From Hemibagrus wyckioides (lineage: Eukaryota > Chordata > Actinopteri > Siluriformes > Bagridae), in NCBI RefSeq assembly GCF_019097595.1, contig NC_080713.1, forward strand, positions 4,647,699-4,711,698: DNA of 64,000 bases. The letters are read 5' to 3'. Below, piece by piece: positions 33,893-61,900 of this stretch. The notes beneath the pieces were generated by a model, which saw only the letters and a list, made by a program, of their open reading frames with translations, was not told the origin of the DNA and made no database searches. Position 1 is the stretch's first letter. Every line of letters begins with the position of its first letter. Both the position numbers and the translations under genes were made by a program.

Positions 33893-35666
33893 TTCATAGG
33901 CAGTTGAGTGTTCCTTGCAGTCTCAAATTAATCAGAAATTAGCAGAAATAGCGTTCTGCTGTATGAGGTTTGAATAGCCATATAATCACAATTATTATCT
34001 CTAAAAAGCAGTTAAAGGCAAATTAGCAAAACTAAAAAAAAAAAAAATATTTCAAAGAACCTTATATCTTCATATAATCAAATTAGCCGGAGGTAGAGTT
34101 GTCACTTTGCTATTCAAATGATTCTTTCTTAAGCCTCCTTGTGAACCCGGGGCATAAAGCCATAGGGGTAAATATTAAGAAAGGCATAAAAGTCATCAGG
34201 CAGGTATTATATTTTTTATGTAATAGTTAAAATGCCATTTCAGTTAAGGGAAGATTAATGTCAAACTGTGGGCTATTTTTAACTACAAAGAAAGATCCAG
34301 TCTTCCCCTGTTTCGAAAACCAGCGCAATCCAAATGGTTGCAGCTGAAGCAGTAATGTAGGGGAGAATCAGAGAGTTTGGAGCATAAATGCAACAATCTG
34401 CACCCTAGACAGCACACTGAAGGCCTGTAAGATGGTAACTTATGAGGCTGGTATTCTGGAGCGTGCCTTGAGTACATTGGAGAAACTACTGGACTGTACA
34501 AGTCAAAGCTCACTCTATCTGCTCTCCTTATATGAAAGAAATGAGATGACTATCATGCTAGGACATCAGACACCAATGCCATAAAACCACCAGTTGTGCT
34601 ATCCATTATTCATTCGCACATCCAAGGAACTAACACTAACTAAAACACTCACATTAGTGAGAGGACCATGTGAGTGAAGAAAGTCATACCCTCACCAATG
34701 AAGGTATTTGTCACAAATAGCAGTGCAGTGTTGTTCGAAAATATCAAAAAGCTGGCAGCTCCTTCCATACCACAGTACTTGTAAATGATAGTTACCTTCC
34801 ATGCCTTACTAGGCAGCAAGTTCTTTTAGCTAAAGATGAATGTAAATGGGAGTTTAGTGTGTATGCCATCTGTAGTTGTGCTAGGGAAGAAAGACCAGCT
34901 ATTTCTGGGCATAAACGTCCAACCTCATGGGAAACAATGGGAGAGCCAGTAAGAAGGTACGTAAGAAAGATTTTATTTTATTTTATTTTATTTCCTGAAA
35001 ATCCTGGCCCTTATGCAAACCTTGGTACTGTGTATAGTTCTGATAAAACTCAAATAAATAATTATTAATAAAATAAGAAACAATGGGAGCATATACTCTA
35101 ATCATAGGACAGCCGGAGGAAGGACTAAGAGGTTGGTGCACAATATTCCTCTGTCAGATCACCGACCCTTCAATCTTCCATACCTCCCTTTCCCTACAAC
35201 TTGGTAGTGAAAGCAGAGAGAGAACGAGGAGCAATAATTTATAAAGTCCTACAGTGACTGGGCTTCACCACTGATACTTTTCTTAGTGTTGGTGTTAACT
35301 ACATGTGGTTAAAATGTCAGACTATCAAGGAGGCCAATCACTTGCCTTGTATTAGCCAAACTATTTACCAGCCCTGAAAGGGAATGCCATCTTCGGTCCA
35401 GTGGACGTAACCTCAGATTAATGGACTTAAGACCAAAAGGTTACAGCCCTGATTTTGATCACCTACTAGTGTGAGTCCAGCGATCTTCTTGTGTATGCCC
35501 TGAGCAAGGATGAAGCCATTGAGATAGTATTTTCTAGACTTAGTTAGTGCACATGGATTAACAGTGGCTCAGAAAAAAGTGCCACTTTCTCAGAAGCAGT
35601 GTACAATTTTTAAGGCACATCATCAAACTGTCATCACTGCCATATCTGAATAAAACCTTATAATTC
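33893..35666. other. intergenic, no gene recognised
   Basis: Unique-looking AT-rich sequence between the two galectin genes. Short open frames lack coding character. A (TTTTA)n run is at about 34973-34991. Confidence 0.55.
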
Positions 35667-35909
35667 AGGATGGAACCTGTCCAGGGTGTACCCCTGCCTT
35701 TCGCCCAATATGTGCTGGGATAGGCTCCAGCAGATCCCTGTGACCCTACGAGTCCTAGGAATAAGCGGGTATAGACAATGAATGAATGAATGAATTCAGG
35801 ATGGAACCTGTCCAGGGTGTACCCCTGCCTTTCGCCCAATGTGTGCTGGGATAGGCTCCAGCAGATCCCCGTGACCCTAATTAGGAATAAATAAAATGGA
35901 TGGATGGAA
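35667..35909 (-). repeat. two tandem copies of a fish SINE / L2-tail repeat
   Basis: AGGATGGAACCTGTCCAGGG followed by CCTTTCGCCCAAT, GTGCTGGGATAGGCTCCAGC and a (GAAT)n or (GGAT)n tail occurs twice back to back (about 35667-35794 and 35795-35909). This is a very common fish retroposon 3' end. A third, short GGATGG fragment follows. Confidence 0.75.
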
Positions 35910-38231
35910 TTCAGGATGGAGTGACACCAACACCCCCAAAAGATTAGGTCTTTCCTGGGAACGGTACTGTACATACAGTATATCATAGCGTTATGCAAAT
36001 GTACTTTTAAAATTCGAAACACTTTAAGAAAACACTACATATTTTAATAGATAATGCACTAAACCTAATGAAAACAATAAAACTCCTCATGAAAGGATGA
36101 AAGGAAGATCAAAACATTTTCTTTTAGCTGTCTTTTATTTACGATGATGGATTAATGGAGTTTGATTTGCAATGTCAATTTGCATCTGAAGAAATGTTCT
36201 CTTCAACTGCGAGAAGTGCCTTTAAGTCATAATGAGGTTTGGATTTCGGCAGACTTCTAAATGACAACTATTTTGCCTAATTAAACAAACTTAAAAATAG
36301 TAACTGATAAACATATTTTGTGGCTTAGTGGAGGGAAAAAGACTTTTAGTCTTTTTAAGCATTTTTCCTAATGACAACCCTCAGTTTTAGGTGGTTGAAA
36401 TATAAATTTTATAGTGAAATGATTCAAGCAACAGATCCCACCATCATGGTGAAAGAACCAGGAAACTAATTACATACATTTAAAGGTGGTATCTGGCTGT
36501 TACTTACGTTCATTTATGTAAGTTTGTTAAGACTGGTTATAAGGTCTGTATGTCAAATTTATGTCAAAAAGCAAATTTTACATTTCTGAATATTACTGTA
36601 GAATGAACTTTTGGTTACCAATAACATTCGGTTACAGTTTGTAAGCTAAATATGGCCGGCTGCAAAGCAACCATAATGGGTTCATTAGGAAAGTTTGAAC
36701 AATAAAATAGAAAATAACATGGACACTCACAATTACACACATGGAAACTTTGCGCTAAATTAAGGTGATGCAGTTCATTGTGAAGATGGTTGATGACCTG
36801 CATAGTGTAATATCACACAAACTAGCTGTGAGCCACAAAACACAAAGGCATGCACTTGCATTTCCCTTAAATTTCCCTGAATCCTCTGAATTTCTCAAGC
36901 ACAGGTTATAGGGAAGTTTAATTGAGGTTTAGGTCCAGAGTAAAGTTCCTGAAATTTAGTGGATGCCTTCCTCTAGTCTTCACAGTGTATATTTTTGCCC
37001 TGCTTTTTGGCTAACATGGAGCTTGACCTCCAGTTAGCTTGCCACTAATCTTCAGTGTGCTCTTCTCATACTCACTCGTCCTAGCAGATAACACAGTGGT
37101 GAGTGTGCTGGAACATGGCCCTCAAGCTCCTTCCTTGCTTCACACCCTGCTAATTACACCATTATTCTCAATCGCTTCTCGGCCAGATTACAAATCTGCC
37201 TTTCTGTTTGTTTATTATCCATCTTTAATCCATTTGGATAACGGGCCCAGCGTGGTACTCTTTTCCACTCTGTACCGAGCCCATCCCTGCCTCCAGGAGC
37301 GGTTTCATTCATGCCCAAAGACACTTCCCAGAAACTGTAGACCTTTTAACTATAGATATATTTTCATTCATTTTGCAATGTTTTATATTTATATTTTATT
37401 TTCTTTGAGTCATGCAACAGCACTGATAAGTATATGAAGACATTTATATGTAATTTATTATTATGTGTATGCATGTTGGACACACAAAAATACCACAGGG
37501 GGCACCCATAGACAGTACCACATGCTTTGTATTCACATTATACACATCTAATGGACTATGCCTAAGGGGTCACTGTTTAATTTAAGGCAGAAAGCACTGC
37601 ATGGAAAGAAGATGACACCATTTGGTGCATTTGAGTGAGTCCTCCTTCCCATCGTACCATCACACACACACGGTTCTACTAGCATGCACTCCCATTGTCT
37701 AAGAGATTAAGCACCATATATAAAGCACATGGACATATACACATCCCGTAAAGCATTGCTAGATATCATCTCTTATGTAAATGAGTATAATCAACTTGAA
37801 CAAGTGTCACTGACGTTGATTAGCATGTGATTCTGTCATTTAGCTACACACAGTAGTGTTGGTACTGGTGCACTGGTCCAATGATAAGGAAAAAGTTGTT
37901 GTATTTTCTTCACTGTTAAAAATGGCAGTATGTTTTTGAGTTTGCCTGATATATTTTTTATAGATTTTTATAGAAGATTTAGTTGAACCAGAAGTCCATC
38001 GCCACTTCATGAATAAATGTTCGTGTTTGTGATGTCGCAAATACTTTAACATGCGCTACATGTTCTAGACCAGTGCGAGGTAAACATTATTATCCCTGTT
38101 ATAAATATATTTGCCTCAGAAACCTTATCTAATCCATTAATTAGCAATTACTTTTTGCTGTTATGTTCCTCCCTTGTCAAGAAAGACCATTTTTTTTACA
38201 CATTAGTGATAAAACTTTCAGATTCCCATTG
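35910..38231. other. intergenic, no gene recognised
   Basis: AT-rich spacer downstream of gene 2's polyA site. Frames of up to 132 codons exist (near 37039-37437) but have no recognisable motif or repeat, and no splice framework joins them. Confidence 0.5.
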
Positions 38232-38237
38232 TTTATT
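38232..38237 (-). terminator. polyA signal AATAAA of galectin gene 2
   Basis: About 680 nt after the stop codon, in sequence closely matching the gene 1 signal at 1000-1005. Confidence 0.7.
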
Positions 38238-38915
38238 AAGAATTAACAAAGAAGCGTTAACAAAAGAAAAGCTCAAACAAAGTACAGTTACCCATCAAGG
38301 TGTCCATTTTTCTAACAGAGGACTAAGTATACATGATGTTAATACACCAAAGCAGATAAGTAAAGTACATGAAAGATACCGATTCTTCCCTGAACTCGTC
38401 CTTTGAGCTTTTCTAATGGAGATTCTTAATGCTAGTGTCAAAGCCTTTCCAAAGTATATTGCTAGCCAGACAAGTTACCTTACCAAGATATCAAAAATCA
38501 GCCCAGAAGTTCATTTATAGCTTCTGGACAGTCTTGTCACTTCTTTCTGTATTATTGCATATACATTTTTTTTCTTAATTGTATTAGAAGTTCCCAAGCA
38601 GGCCTTGCAGCAAACCTTTAGATTATCTGATGCAAAATGTGAATTTGAATGGAATGTATTTTTTGGAAAATTCAATATGTTTATAAACTTGTCTGAACTT
38701 GTGAATTGTGAAAACATTTTAACCACATTAGCAATATAAATTCATAATCATGTTATTCCATATGTGAAAGTCTACACGTTTCCATAAGAGACTTAATGCG
38801 ATCAACAACCAAGTTCATTTAGTGGAAATTAAAATGTTGTTTTATTCTGATCCATCGAACTCCGTTTCTGCAACTTCCTCCCCGTACATACTGTAGGTGT
38901 TAGTCTTCTCGATGA
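38238..38915 (-). other. 3' untranslated region of galectin gene 2
   Basis: Non-coding sequence after TAA 38916-38918. Several blocks resemble the gene 1 3' UTR (1006-1895), for example AGCCAGACAAG and CCCAGAAGTTCATTT. Confidence 0.6.
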
Positions 38916-54431
<15,516 letters not shown>

Positions 54432-54650
54432 AATAGAAAAGGATTGTTTTCCCTCCTAATATAAATAAATAAATAAGTAAATAAATAATAAATAAAATCG
54501 AAAAAATAGAAAGAAAAAAAAAACAAAAAAAAACAAACACACAAATAACTATTAATAAACTATATATAGCAAGAATTAAAAATTAAAAATTACTTGAACA
54601 GATGCTTTGCTCGTTCATATTAATCAGTAATTAGGAAAAATTGTACTTAC

Positions 54651-54718
54651 AGAGCCACTTATCTTGGCAACAATGCAAGGTAAGATAAGAAACTTGACAC
54701 ACACACAATATTGTGAGA
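54651..54718 (-). other. galectin gene 2, exon 1 (apparently non-coding)
   Basis: TTGCCAAG-ATA-AGTGGCTCT followed by the donor GTAAGT aligns with TTGCCAAC-ATG-AGCTGTGGA of gene 1 exon 1. The ATG is ATA, and the Gly/His-rich part is absent. The frame stays open into the first linker, so only the start codon is lost. An ATG at 54735-54737 is in frame but sits right behind the TATA box, upstream of any likely transcription start. Confidence 0.65.
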
Positions 54719-54741
54719 ACAGTACCAGTGTGTGCATGAAG

Positions 54742-54748
54742 ATTTATA
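54742..54748 (-). promoter_or_regulatory. TATA box of galectin gene 2
   Basis: TATAAAT on the minus strand in the block ATCAGTGGTACACTATAAA shared with gene 1. In gene 2 the block is preceded by CC, creating a CCAATCA (CCAAT-box) motif next to it. Confidence 0.75.
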
Positions 54749-54759
54749 GTGTACCACTG

Positions 54760-55023
54760 ATTGGGTGGGTCTTCTTTTGCCCTTTAGCTCAGGCTTTAAG
54801 GAGATATTATAAATGTTTAAATTGCTTTTAAATAGCCTGAATCAGCCTGAGGTAGGTTAATAATTGTTGTTATTTTGGTATTCAAATGTTTTTCTTTCTT
54901 TCTTCTTCTCTTTCAGCACCGACATCTCTATGACAAGCGCAGGCGTAAAGGTGTACATCTACAAATACAATCTAAACTGTAGATTTCATCACGTCTCTGT
55001 AGATATCAATTACGTCTCCTGTG
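54760..55023. other. upstream region of gene 2, no gene seen
   Basis: Short spacer before the MITE; no coding signal. Confidence 0.55.
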
Positions 55024-55303
55024 TTGTGATGGCTATCATCTCCAAAACTGCAGCTGTTGTAGAGTGTTCGCGGTCTGCAGTGGTCAGTATCTATCAAAAG
55101 TGTCCTTTAAGTCCAGTATGTTGCGAGGTGGGGCCTCTATGGGCGATTTACAGGACTTAAAGGATCTGCTTCTAACATCTTGGTGCCAGATACCACAGGA
55201 TCTAGTGGAGTCCATGCCTCGACAGGGTCAGGGCTGTTTTGGCAGCAAAAGGGGGACCGACACAATATTAGGCAGGTGGTCATAATGTTATGCCTGATTG
55301 GGG
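55024..55303 (+). mobile_element. truncated Tc1/mariner MITE
   Basis: Same family as 51033-51510 in the opposite orientation; the right end CATAATGTTATGCCTGATTG is followed by GGGTA. The left end is missing or diverged. Confidence 0.8.
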
Positions 55304-56304
55304 TATAGTATATTTTACTATATACTATTTTTATTCGCTCATCTCATGTAATCTCTTTGCGGTTTATTCTGGGGTACTAATGCATATTTACAATATTAGG
55401 AAGATGAAAACAGCACACGGCATATGGCTTTCAGTCATCTCAGTCTACATCTGAAGATTTAAGCCTTGAAGGGGAGAGTGATTACGGTCGTCTCTGCTCA
55501 CGAGAGCTTTATTTATCAAAAGTTGCGTAATAGTTTAAAAAATAAAAAAACATGTACTGTTTTCAACTCTATGTAAGATCAATATAAGTTAGGGAAAAAA
55601 ATAAGAATTAGTATAGTGTATTAAAAGTAATAGCAATAGAAGTAATAAAAGCATTTACAATTCACAATAACCCTTGTATCAAAATATGCAGCACAGATCC
55701 AAAACTATTTGCCCCCTCCCTGATTTCCTTGATTTTCTTTTATTGCATCCTTGTCTTAACAGAAAAATATAATAAATAATAAAAGCCACTATTTACCCAT
55801 TTTACCCATGTCTTACTAGTTTTGAAACATTTCTAAATATTGTTTATTAAAATACGTTTAAAATTTTTCGCACTAAAAACAGTTTTTCGACTCAAGTCTA
55901 ATTCGTTATTCAATGGAAAATTTCATCTGGATACCCTAGACTCACATAAATCTAAAAACTCTAAATGAAAAGACATGGACGCTCGTCCATAGGATTTTTT
56001 TCAACACAATTTGCACTGTTTGACTTTACAGTGTGCAGCTGAGGACGAGTAATGATTGATACAATCTGCTGTCACTCAGAAGAGGAAAGATTCCCTCTCA
56101 CGGTTCCTTCCTCACGTTGTCTATAAAGTCTGCAGTAACTTTCAACTTGTACATTAAATCTAAACCCATAGCTAAACCCATATTTCTGTAAGGCTGCTTT
56201 GTAAAATATACTATATGCTGTACATTTAGCCTATATTGGTTACATCTCCTTTGTTAAATAAAAACATTTTGCATACGACATATAAGTTTACATATAAATC
56301 TTTA
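55304..56304. other. intergenic, no gene recognised
   Basis: AT-rich, with no long frame. A stretch resembling a fish UTR repeat (CACGGTTCCTTCCTCA... CTGTAAGGCTGCTTTG, about 56100-56200) recurs near 56700-56780, a low-copy dispersed repeat. Confidence 0.5.
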
Positions 56305-56312
56305 AATATAGT

Positions 56313-56606
56313 CGGGGCGGACTTAACCAATAAGCGAGGTAAGCAGCCGCTTAGGGCCCCAGGGAATTAGGGGGCCCCGACCAATACCAAGAAGCCTATA
56401 TAAATCATATAGTACTTATTACTTTTCTATCATATATTGTATGGTCTGTCTATAACCATTAAGATTTTAACATTACTATTACATCTTTTCAAAAACAGGG
56501 CCCCCCATGATTCATGAATAGTGGAACGTTGCTATCGTACTGCACATGTGCAAGATTCCCATACATGGAATCGCTTAGGGCCCCCAAATCACTAAGCCCG
56601 CCCCTG
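56313..56606. mobile_element. hAT-type MITE with 8-bp target duplication
   Basis: 294 bp, ends CGGGGCGGACTT and AAGCCCGCCCCTG (inverted repeats), flanked by AATATAGT at 56305-56312 and 56607-56614. Internal GCTTAGGGCCC motifs occur near both ends. No coding capacity. The 8-bp duplication indicates the hAT superfamily. Confidence 0.85.
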
Positions 56607-56802
56607 AATATAGTATATTTAAATATGTTTAAAACCGGGTGACAACGTTTGCACTAACGAGGCTTAAGGCTTGAGAGGAAACAAAGGTTTCTTCCTCTTG
56701 TTGTTTCACAGTCTACGGTCACATCTGGCTTGCTTATTAAATCTGAACCTATAGCTGGATTTCTGTGAGGCTGCTTTGTGATATACAGCAAAATATACTA
56801 TA

Positions 56803-57445
56803 CCCCAATCAGGCATAACATTATGACCACCTGCCTAATATTGTTTTGGACCCCTTTTGCTGCCAAAACAGCCCTGACTCATGGAATCCACTAGATCCCT
56901 GAAGGTGTGCTGCGGTATCTGGCACCAAGATGTTAGCAGCAGATCCTTTAAGGCCTCCATGGGCCCCACCTCACAACTTACAGGACTTAAAAGATACTTA
57001 CAGGACTTATATATATACCTATACTTAAGTATATATATATACTTTTAATAGATACTGACCACTGTAGACGGGGAACTCCCCACAAGAGCTGCAGTTTTGG
57101 AGATGTATGTTTTGGAGTTTTGTTGTCTAGCCATCCCAATTTGGCCCTCTGTCAAACTCGCTCAAATCCTTACGCTTGAGGAAATCAGAGCTTAGCCTCA
57201 ATTCACATGCTTTACAAAAGTTTACACACACAAATAAGCGAAATACAGTTTCACAATTTTTTTGTTTTAAATAAATGATAATATGACTAACAGTGGAATA
57301 GTATGACTAAATGATTTTATTTCGTTATTAAAATATATAATTATTGTTAACATGTTAAAGTAGCAGTCTCCTCTGGCTAATTCTAAGGGGGCAGCACCCC
57401 GGTGCCCCCTATTGGCCGGCTGCTACTGGTTATGGCTGATCGGTG
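56803..57445. mobile_element. Tc1/mariner MITE with internal rearrangement
   Basis: Left end CCCCAATCAGGCATAACATT and right end TATGGCTGATCGGTG. The middle contains a TATATA-rich piece and a GC-rich palindrome (GGGGGCAGCACCCCGGTGCC, about 57389). Related to 51033-51510 but longer. Confidence 0.8.
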
Positions 57446-57799
57446 TGTACACATGACACTGAATTGAATTGAACATAAATTGCATCATAACAAAATATTT
57501 ATCCAGTTACTTTACAATTTAAGTTACATTTTAGTTATCTTGGCTGTTAAATACAGCTGACAACGATGAAAAACTTTAATCTTGTTATTTACAGCACAAG
57601 TCACTGAACTGTACACATTCACACTGCTCCTGTAATGTAACGTGCAAGGTTTTGGAAAAGTTCATCTTATTCCCAAATCTTAATTTCTCATGAGAAAAAA
57701 AATGAAGAACGTTGATTATGTAAATCAAATGGGGTTAATAGTCTATTCAAATATTCTTTTTTTCTTTCAAATTTCTTTTTTTGAATTTCCCGTAGGAGT
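57446..57799. other. spacer before the L2-like LINE, no gene seen
   Basis: AT-rich, no motif. Confidence 0.5.
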
Positions 57800-58018
57800 T
57801 GTCGAAATGTCTCTGACACCCAGGAGCATAGCACTTGTGTGTGTAAAGACAAACTTGACACCAGGCTACATCAAGGGACTTCTGAACCAGAAGAAGAGGA
57901 CCCTTAAGGATGGTGATCAGCAGGAGCTTAAGCATGTGCAGAAGGAACTAAAAGTCCAGCTCAAGGAGGCGAAGGAGCAGTACAGGAGGAAGCTGGAGCA
58001 GAGGTTGCAAAACAACAG

Positions 58019-58849
58019 TGTTACGTGCCACGGCACGTATTTCGGTTATTTTTATTTTCGGTTATTCGGTTATTATGATGGCTTTGTTTACAGCGTAACC
58101 GATTGGGAGGAACGTGATGCAGTTGGCCGCATGCCATCTACCTGCCGCTGACGGGAGGAGCCGAGTCACGCTATCGCCGCCCCGGATGATTAACCGGAAG
58201 AAGAGTCAGGCTATAAAAGCGAGACACTGACACTGCATCGGGGGCGGCGTTTTGTTTCTGCTTGTGTGTGCAATCGCGTGGTTTGTTTGTCTGTCTAAAT
58301 ACTTGGTGTATTGAGGTGTATGTACAGCTGTGTGTGTTTGTGTAGTGTTGTGCTGACGGGGCTCGGACAGGTAAGAAAGAGCGCGCTCATACACTGTGCA
58401 ACACGTAGGACGTCACACTGTCTAGACACTTTAGGAAAGGGGCGGGTGCCACCCCCTGTATTTAAGTTTGTAAGGGAAGCGCAGTATAGGCAGGTTTTTG
58501 GTTTCACTTTTGTTTGTAGTCCAGGATGTATTAAAAATAAAGCAGCGTTAGGGAAGTATCATTTTTTCTTTTACTTGGTTTTCTTTTCTTCAGCACCGCC
58601 GTTGTCCAGCCCCATGTTTGGCTTGTTTGTGAAATTTGTAAATATTGTAAATACGTGTTTTCTGTTGTACAGCACAGTAAACTGATTAAGCACTACAGGT
58701 TGTGTCGCGAAACCTTGTTTTTTTTATTCAGCCAGTCTACACTGTGTCATTGTTTAGACCCGGTTTGGACTCTTTCACCCACTATCAGCTTGATAAACCA
58801 CCGGTTGCTGACCCGGAGTCTCCCCTAGGCCTACTTCGGGGTCGTAACA
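58019..58849 (+). repeat. 5' LTR of the Gmr1-type element
   Basis: 831 bp, begins TGTTACG and ends CGTAACA, a perfect 7-bp inverted repeat. Contains a TATAAAA at 58212-58218 and an AATAAA at 58536-58541, as expected for U3 promoter and R/U5 polyadenylation. Confidence 0.9.
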
Positions 58850-58851
58850 AT

Positions 58852-58869
58852 TGGGGGCTCGTCCGGGAT
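58852..58869 (+). promoter_or_regulatory. primer binding site of the LTR element
   Basis: TGGGGGCTCGTCCGGGAT, two bases after the LTR, is complementary to the 3' end of tRNA-Pro. It is the same 18-nt site used by many gammaretroviruses. Confidence 0.8.
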
Positions 58870-58972
58870 ATCCTTATATTTTTGTCTATCCCGTGTATTT
58901 GGTGGTTATCGTGCTTGGTGTGTGGTTAGGTTATCTGGGTAACGTGGACTTGTAGTTGCTACCGCTTTAAAC

Positions 58973-61900
58973 ATGGCTACATTTGATCTGCAGGCCTTCG
59001 TGAGTGCTCCCTCTCTTGAGTGTTTGGATAATTGTAGAAAGGACAATTTGTTAGAAATTGCAGCCCATTTTGAACTTCCTGTGTCAAGGCAACTCGTAAA
59101 GAAAGAGATTAAAAGGCTTATATTGGAAAAACTGGTGGAGTTGCATCTGTTAGGTCCTTCAGTTGACCCTGAAGTTGTTGTTGGCTTAAGTACTCCTGTT
59201 GAGGCTGTTGAACGGGAGTCTACATTGCACCTCCCCAAGACTAAGGCAACTTTACCTAGGTTCGAACCATTTTCTCCACAGACCTCTGGGTCCCGAGAGG
59301 GTGCCCGTGTAAAGGTGCGCGTAAGGCGCTTGGAACTGGAAAAGGAGGAGCGTGCGGAGCAAAGGAGGGCTGAATATGAATTAAAGCTCGCGATCCGTCG
59401 TATGGAGCTGGATTTGGAGAGGGAAATTCGGTTCAGGGAATTAGATCTGAGAGTAAAGGAGTTTACCCCCATGTCTTCTACCCAGCCGAGTCTGCCTTCT
59501 CTCTCCGTTCCTAAGCCTGAGCCTCCAGCTCCCCCTCCAGTTGTACCCGTTCCAGGAGGAGTTGTGGATTCGAGCCCTTCTTTTGCCATTACAAAACACA
59601 TTGCACTCGTGCCGCCTTTTAGAGAGACTGAAATTGACACATACTTTAGTGTGTTTGAGAGAATTGCTAATTCTCTAAAGTGGCCAAAAGAGTTGTGGAC
59701 ATTATTACTCCAATGTAAGCTGGTTGGAAAAGCTCAGGAGGTCTGTTCTTCACTGTCTGTACCCGATAGTATGGATTATGACACGGTAAAAGCTGAAATT
59801 CTTCGAGCATATGAGCTTGTACCTGAAGCTTATCGTCAGAGGTTTCGGAACTTCAGAAAGACACAGACACAAACTTATGTGGAGTTCGCTAGGGAGAAAG
59901 CTCTCCTTTTTGATAAGTGGACTACAGCAAGTAAGGTTAACAGTCAGGAGACAATGAGGGAACTAATGCTTCTAGAGGATTTTAAAAATTGTCTGCCTGA
60001 ACGGGTTTCAGTTTATTTGAATGAGTGCAAGGTTAACACTCTGTCCCAAGCTGCTGTGTTGGCTGATGAATTTATCCTAACACACAAAATGTTGTTCTTA
60101 TCTAAACCTAAGCAACCAATTCCAGGTGAACAGAAGCCAAAACCAGAACAACCAGGACCAGTGAGTTCCCCTGGTCACAACAGGACAAGATCATTAAATG
60201 TTGATTGTTTTTATTGTCACAGGCCTGGTCATGTGGCTGCTGATTGTTTTGCCTTGAAACGAAAGCAGGAGAGACAGGAAAAGAGTTCTGGTCTTGATGT
60301 CAAACAACCAAAAGGTGTGGGGTTTGTGAAAACCATTTCTCAACCGTCTGTGGTAAGTGCAGATGAATGCTACAAACCATTTCTTTCTCGTGGTAGTGTG
60401 TCTATTTTAGAAGGTAAGGAACAAGAGATTGTAATTCTACGTGACACTGGAGCAGCTCAGTCTTTTATTCGTGAAGGCTTACTTGCCCTATCAGAACACA
60501 CATTTACTGGATCTTATGCTCTTTGCCAGGGCTTAGAGATGGGGTATGTTTGTGTTCCCTTGCATTATGTGTCTTTGAAATCTGGTGTTGTGACTGGTAC
60601 TGTTAAAGTTGGAGTTCGGCCGGTTTTACCAGTTACTGGTGTAGATTTTATTCTAGGTAATGACCTAGCCGGTGGGAAAGTTGTTCCAGTAGTGGAAGTG
60701 TCTGAGGTTTGTGCTGATTGCCAATCTGATGATCTGGCAGAGAAACTTCCAGAGGTTTTTTCTTCATGTGTGGTAACACGGTCCCAAGCAAAATATTCTG
60801 GTGATGTTTTGGATCTTTCTGACTCATTTTTCACACAAGAAAACTCTGGGGAATTAGTTCAGCCAGATGTTAAAACCCAGCTGCTTACAGGCCCCTTGTC
60901 TAGTAAAAGTGTTACTAGAAATGAATTAATTTCGGAACAACATTGTGATGAAAGTTTACACTCCTTCTTTACTGCGATACCTGACATTAATGATGTGGAC
61001 AAGAAACAAGTGGCTTTCTTTCTAGATGATGGTTTGTTGATGCGCAAGTGGACTTCTAGAGTAGATGAAACTAAAGATGCTGTTTTTCAGATTGTGGTTC
61101 CTTTAAAGTATCGACACTTGGTTTTGAGTGTAGCCCATGATCATCCCTGGTCTGGACATTTGGGGGTTACCAAGACATACAACCGAGTGTTGAAACATTT
61201 TTTCTGGCCACGGCTACGCCAAGACGTAGTTAAGTATTGTGCTTTATGTGAGACATGTCAGAAGGTAGGAAAACCAAACCAGGTGATTCCTCCTGCTCCC
61301 TTGCACCCTATTCCTGTGATGGGAGAATCTTTCGAAAAGGTGTTGGTTGACTGTGTAGGTCCTTTGCCCAAAACAAAGGCAGGAAATCAGTTTTTACTCA
61401 CTATTATGTGTACTGCTACAAGATTTCCAGAGGCAATTCCACTACGCCGAATTACAGCACAGACTGTAGTTAAAGCACTTACAAAGTTCTTTACTACATT
61501 TGGCCTTCCAAGGGTAGTGCAGACAGACAGAGGAACTAACTTTACGTCCACTTTGTTTTCACAGATTATTCAAATGCTAGGGGTACAACATCAAATGTCA
61601 AGTCCGTACCATCCAGAGTCACAAGGCGCATTAGAACGATTTCATCAGTCCTTAAAATCTATGTTGAGGAAGTTTTGCATGGACAGTGGAAAAGACTGGG
61701 ACGAGGGTGTGCCGTTGGTTTTGTTTGCTGCTCGAGGGGCAGTTCAGGAATCTTTGGGGTTCAGTCCAGCGGAACTAGTTTTTGGACATTCTGTAAGAGG
61801 CCCATTGAAGGTATTAAAAGAGACATTCATGTCTAATAAAGTAGAGCCATGCAAGAATGTTTTGGATTATACCAGTGCTTTTCGTGAACGGTGGCACAGA

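Noticed and set aside
35558..36022. 154-codon frame on the minus strand
   Set aside because: Runs through two tandem retroposon tails; no coding character.
37039..37437. 132-codon plus-strand frame
   Set aside because: No motif, repeat or splice context; could not be supported as a gene.
54735..54737. In-frame ATG just upstream of gene 2 exon 1
   Set aside because: Only about five bases after the TATA box, upstream of the expected transcription start.
58906..59640. 244-codon minus-strand frame
   Set aside because: Antisense to the gag frame of the LTR element.
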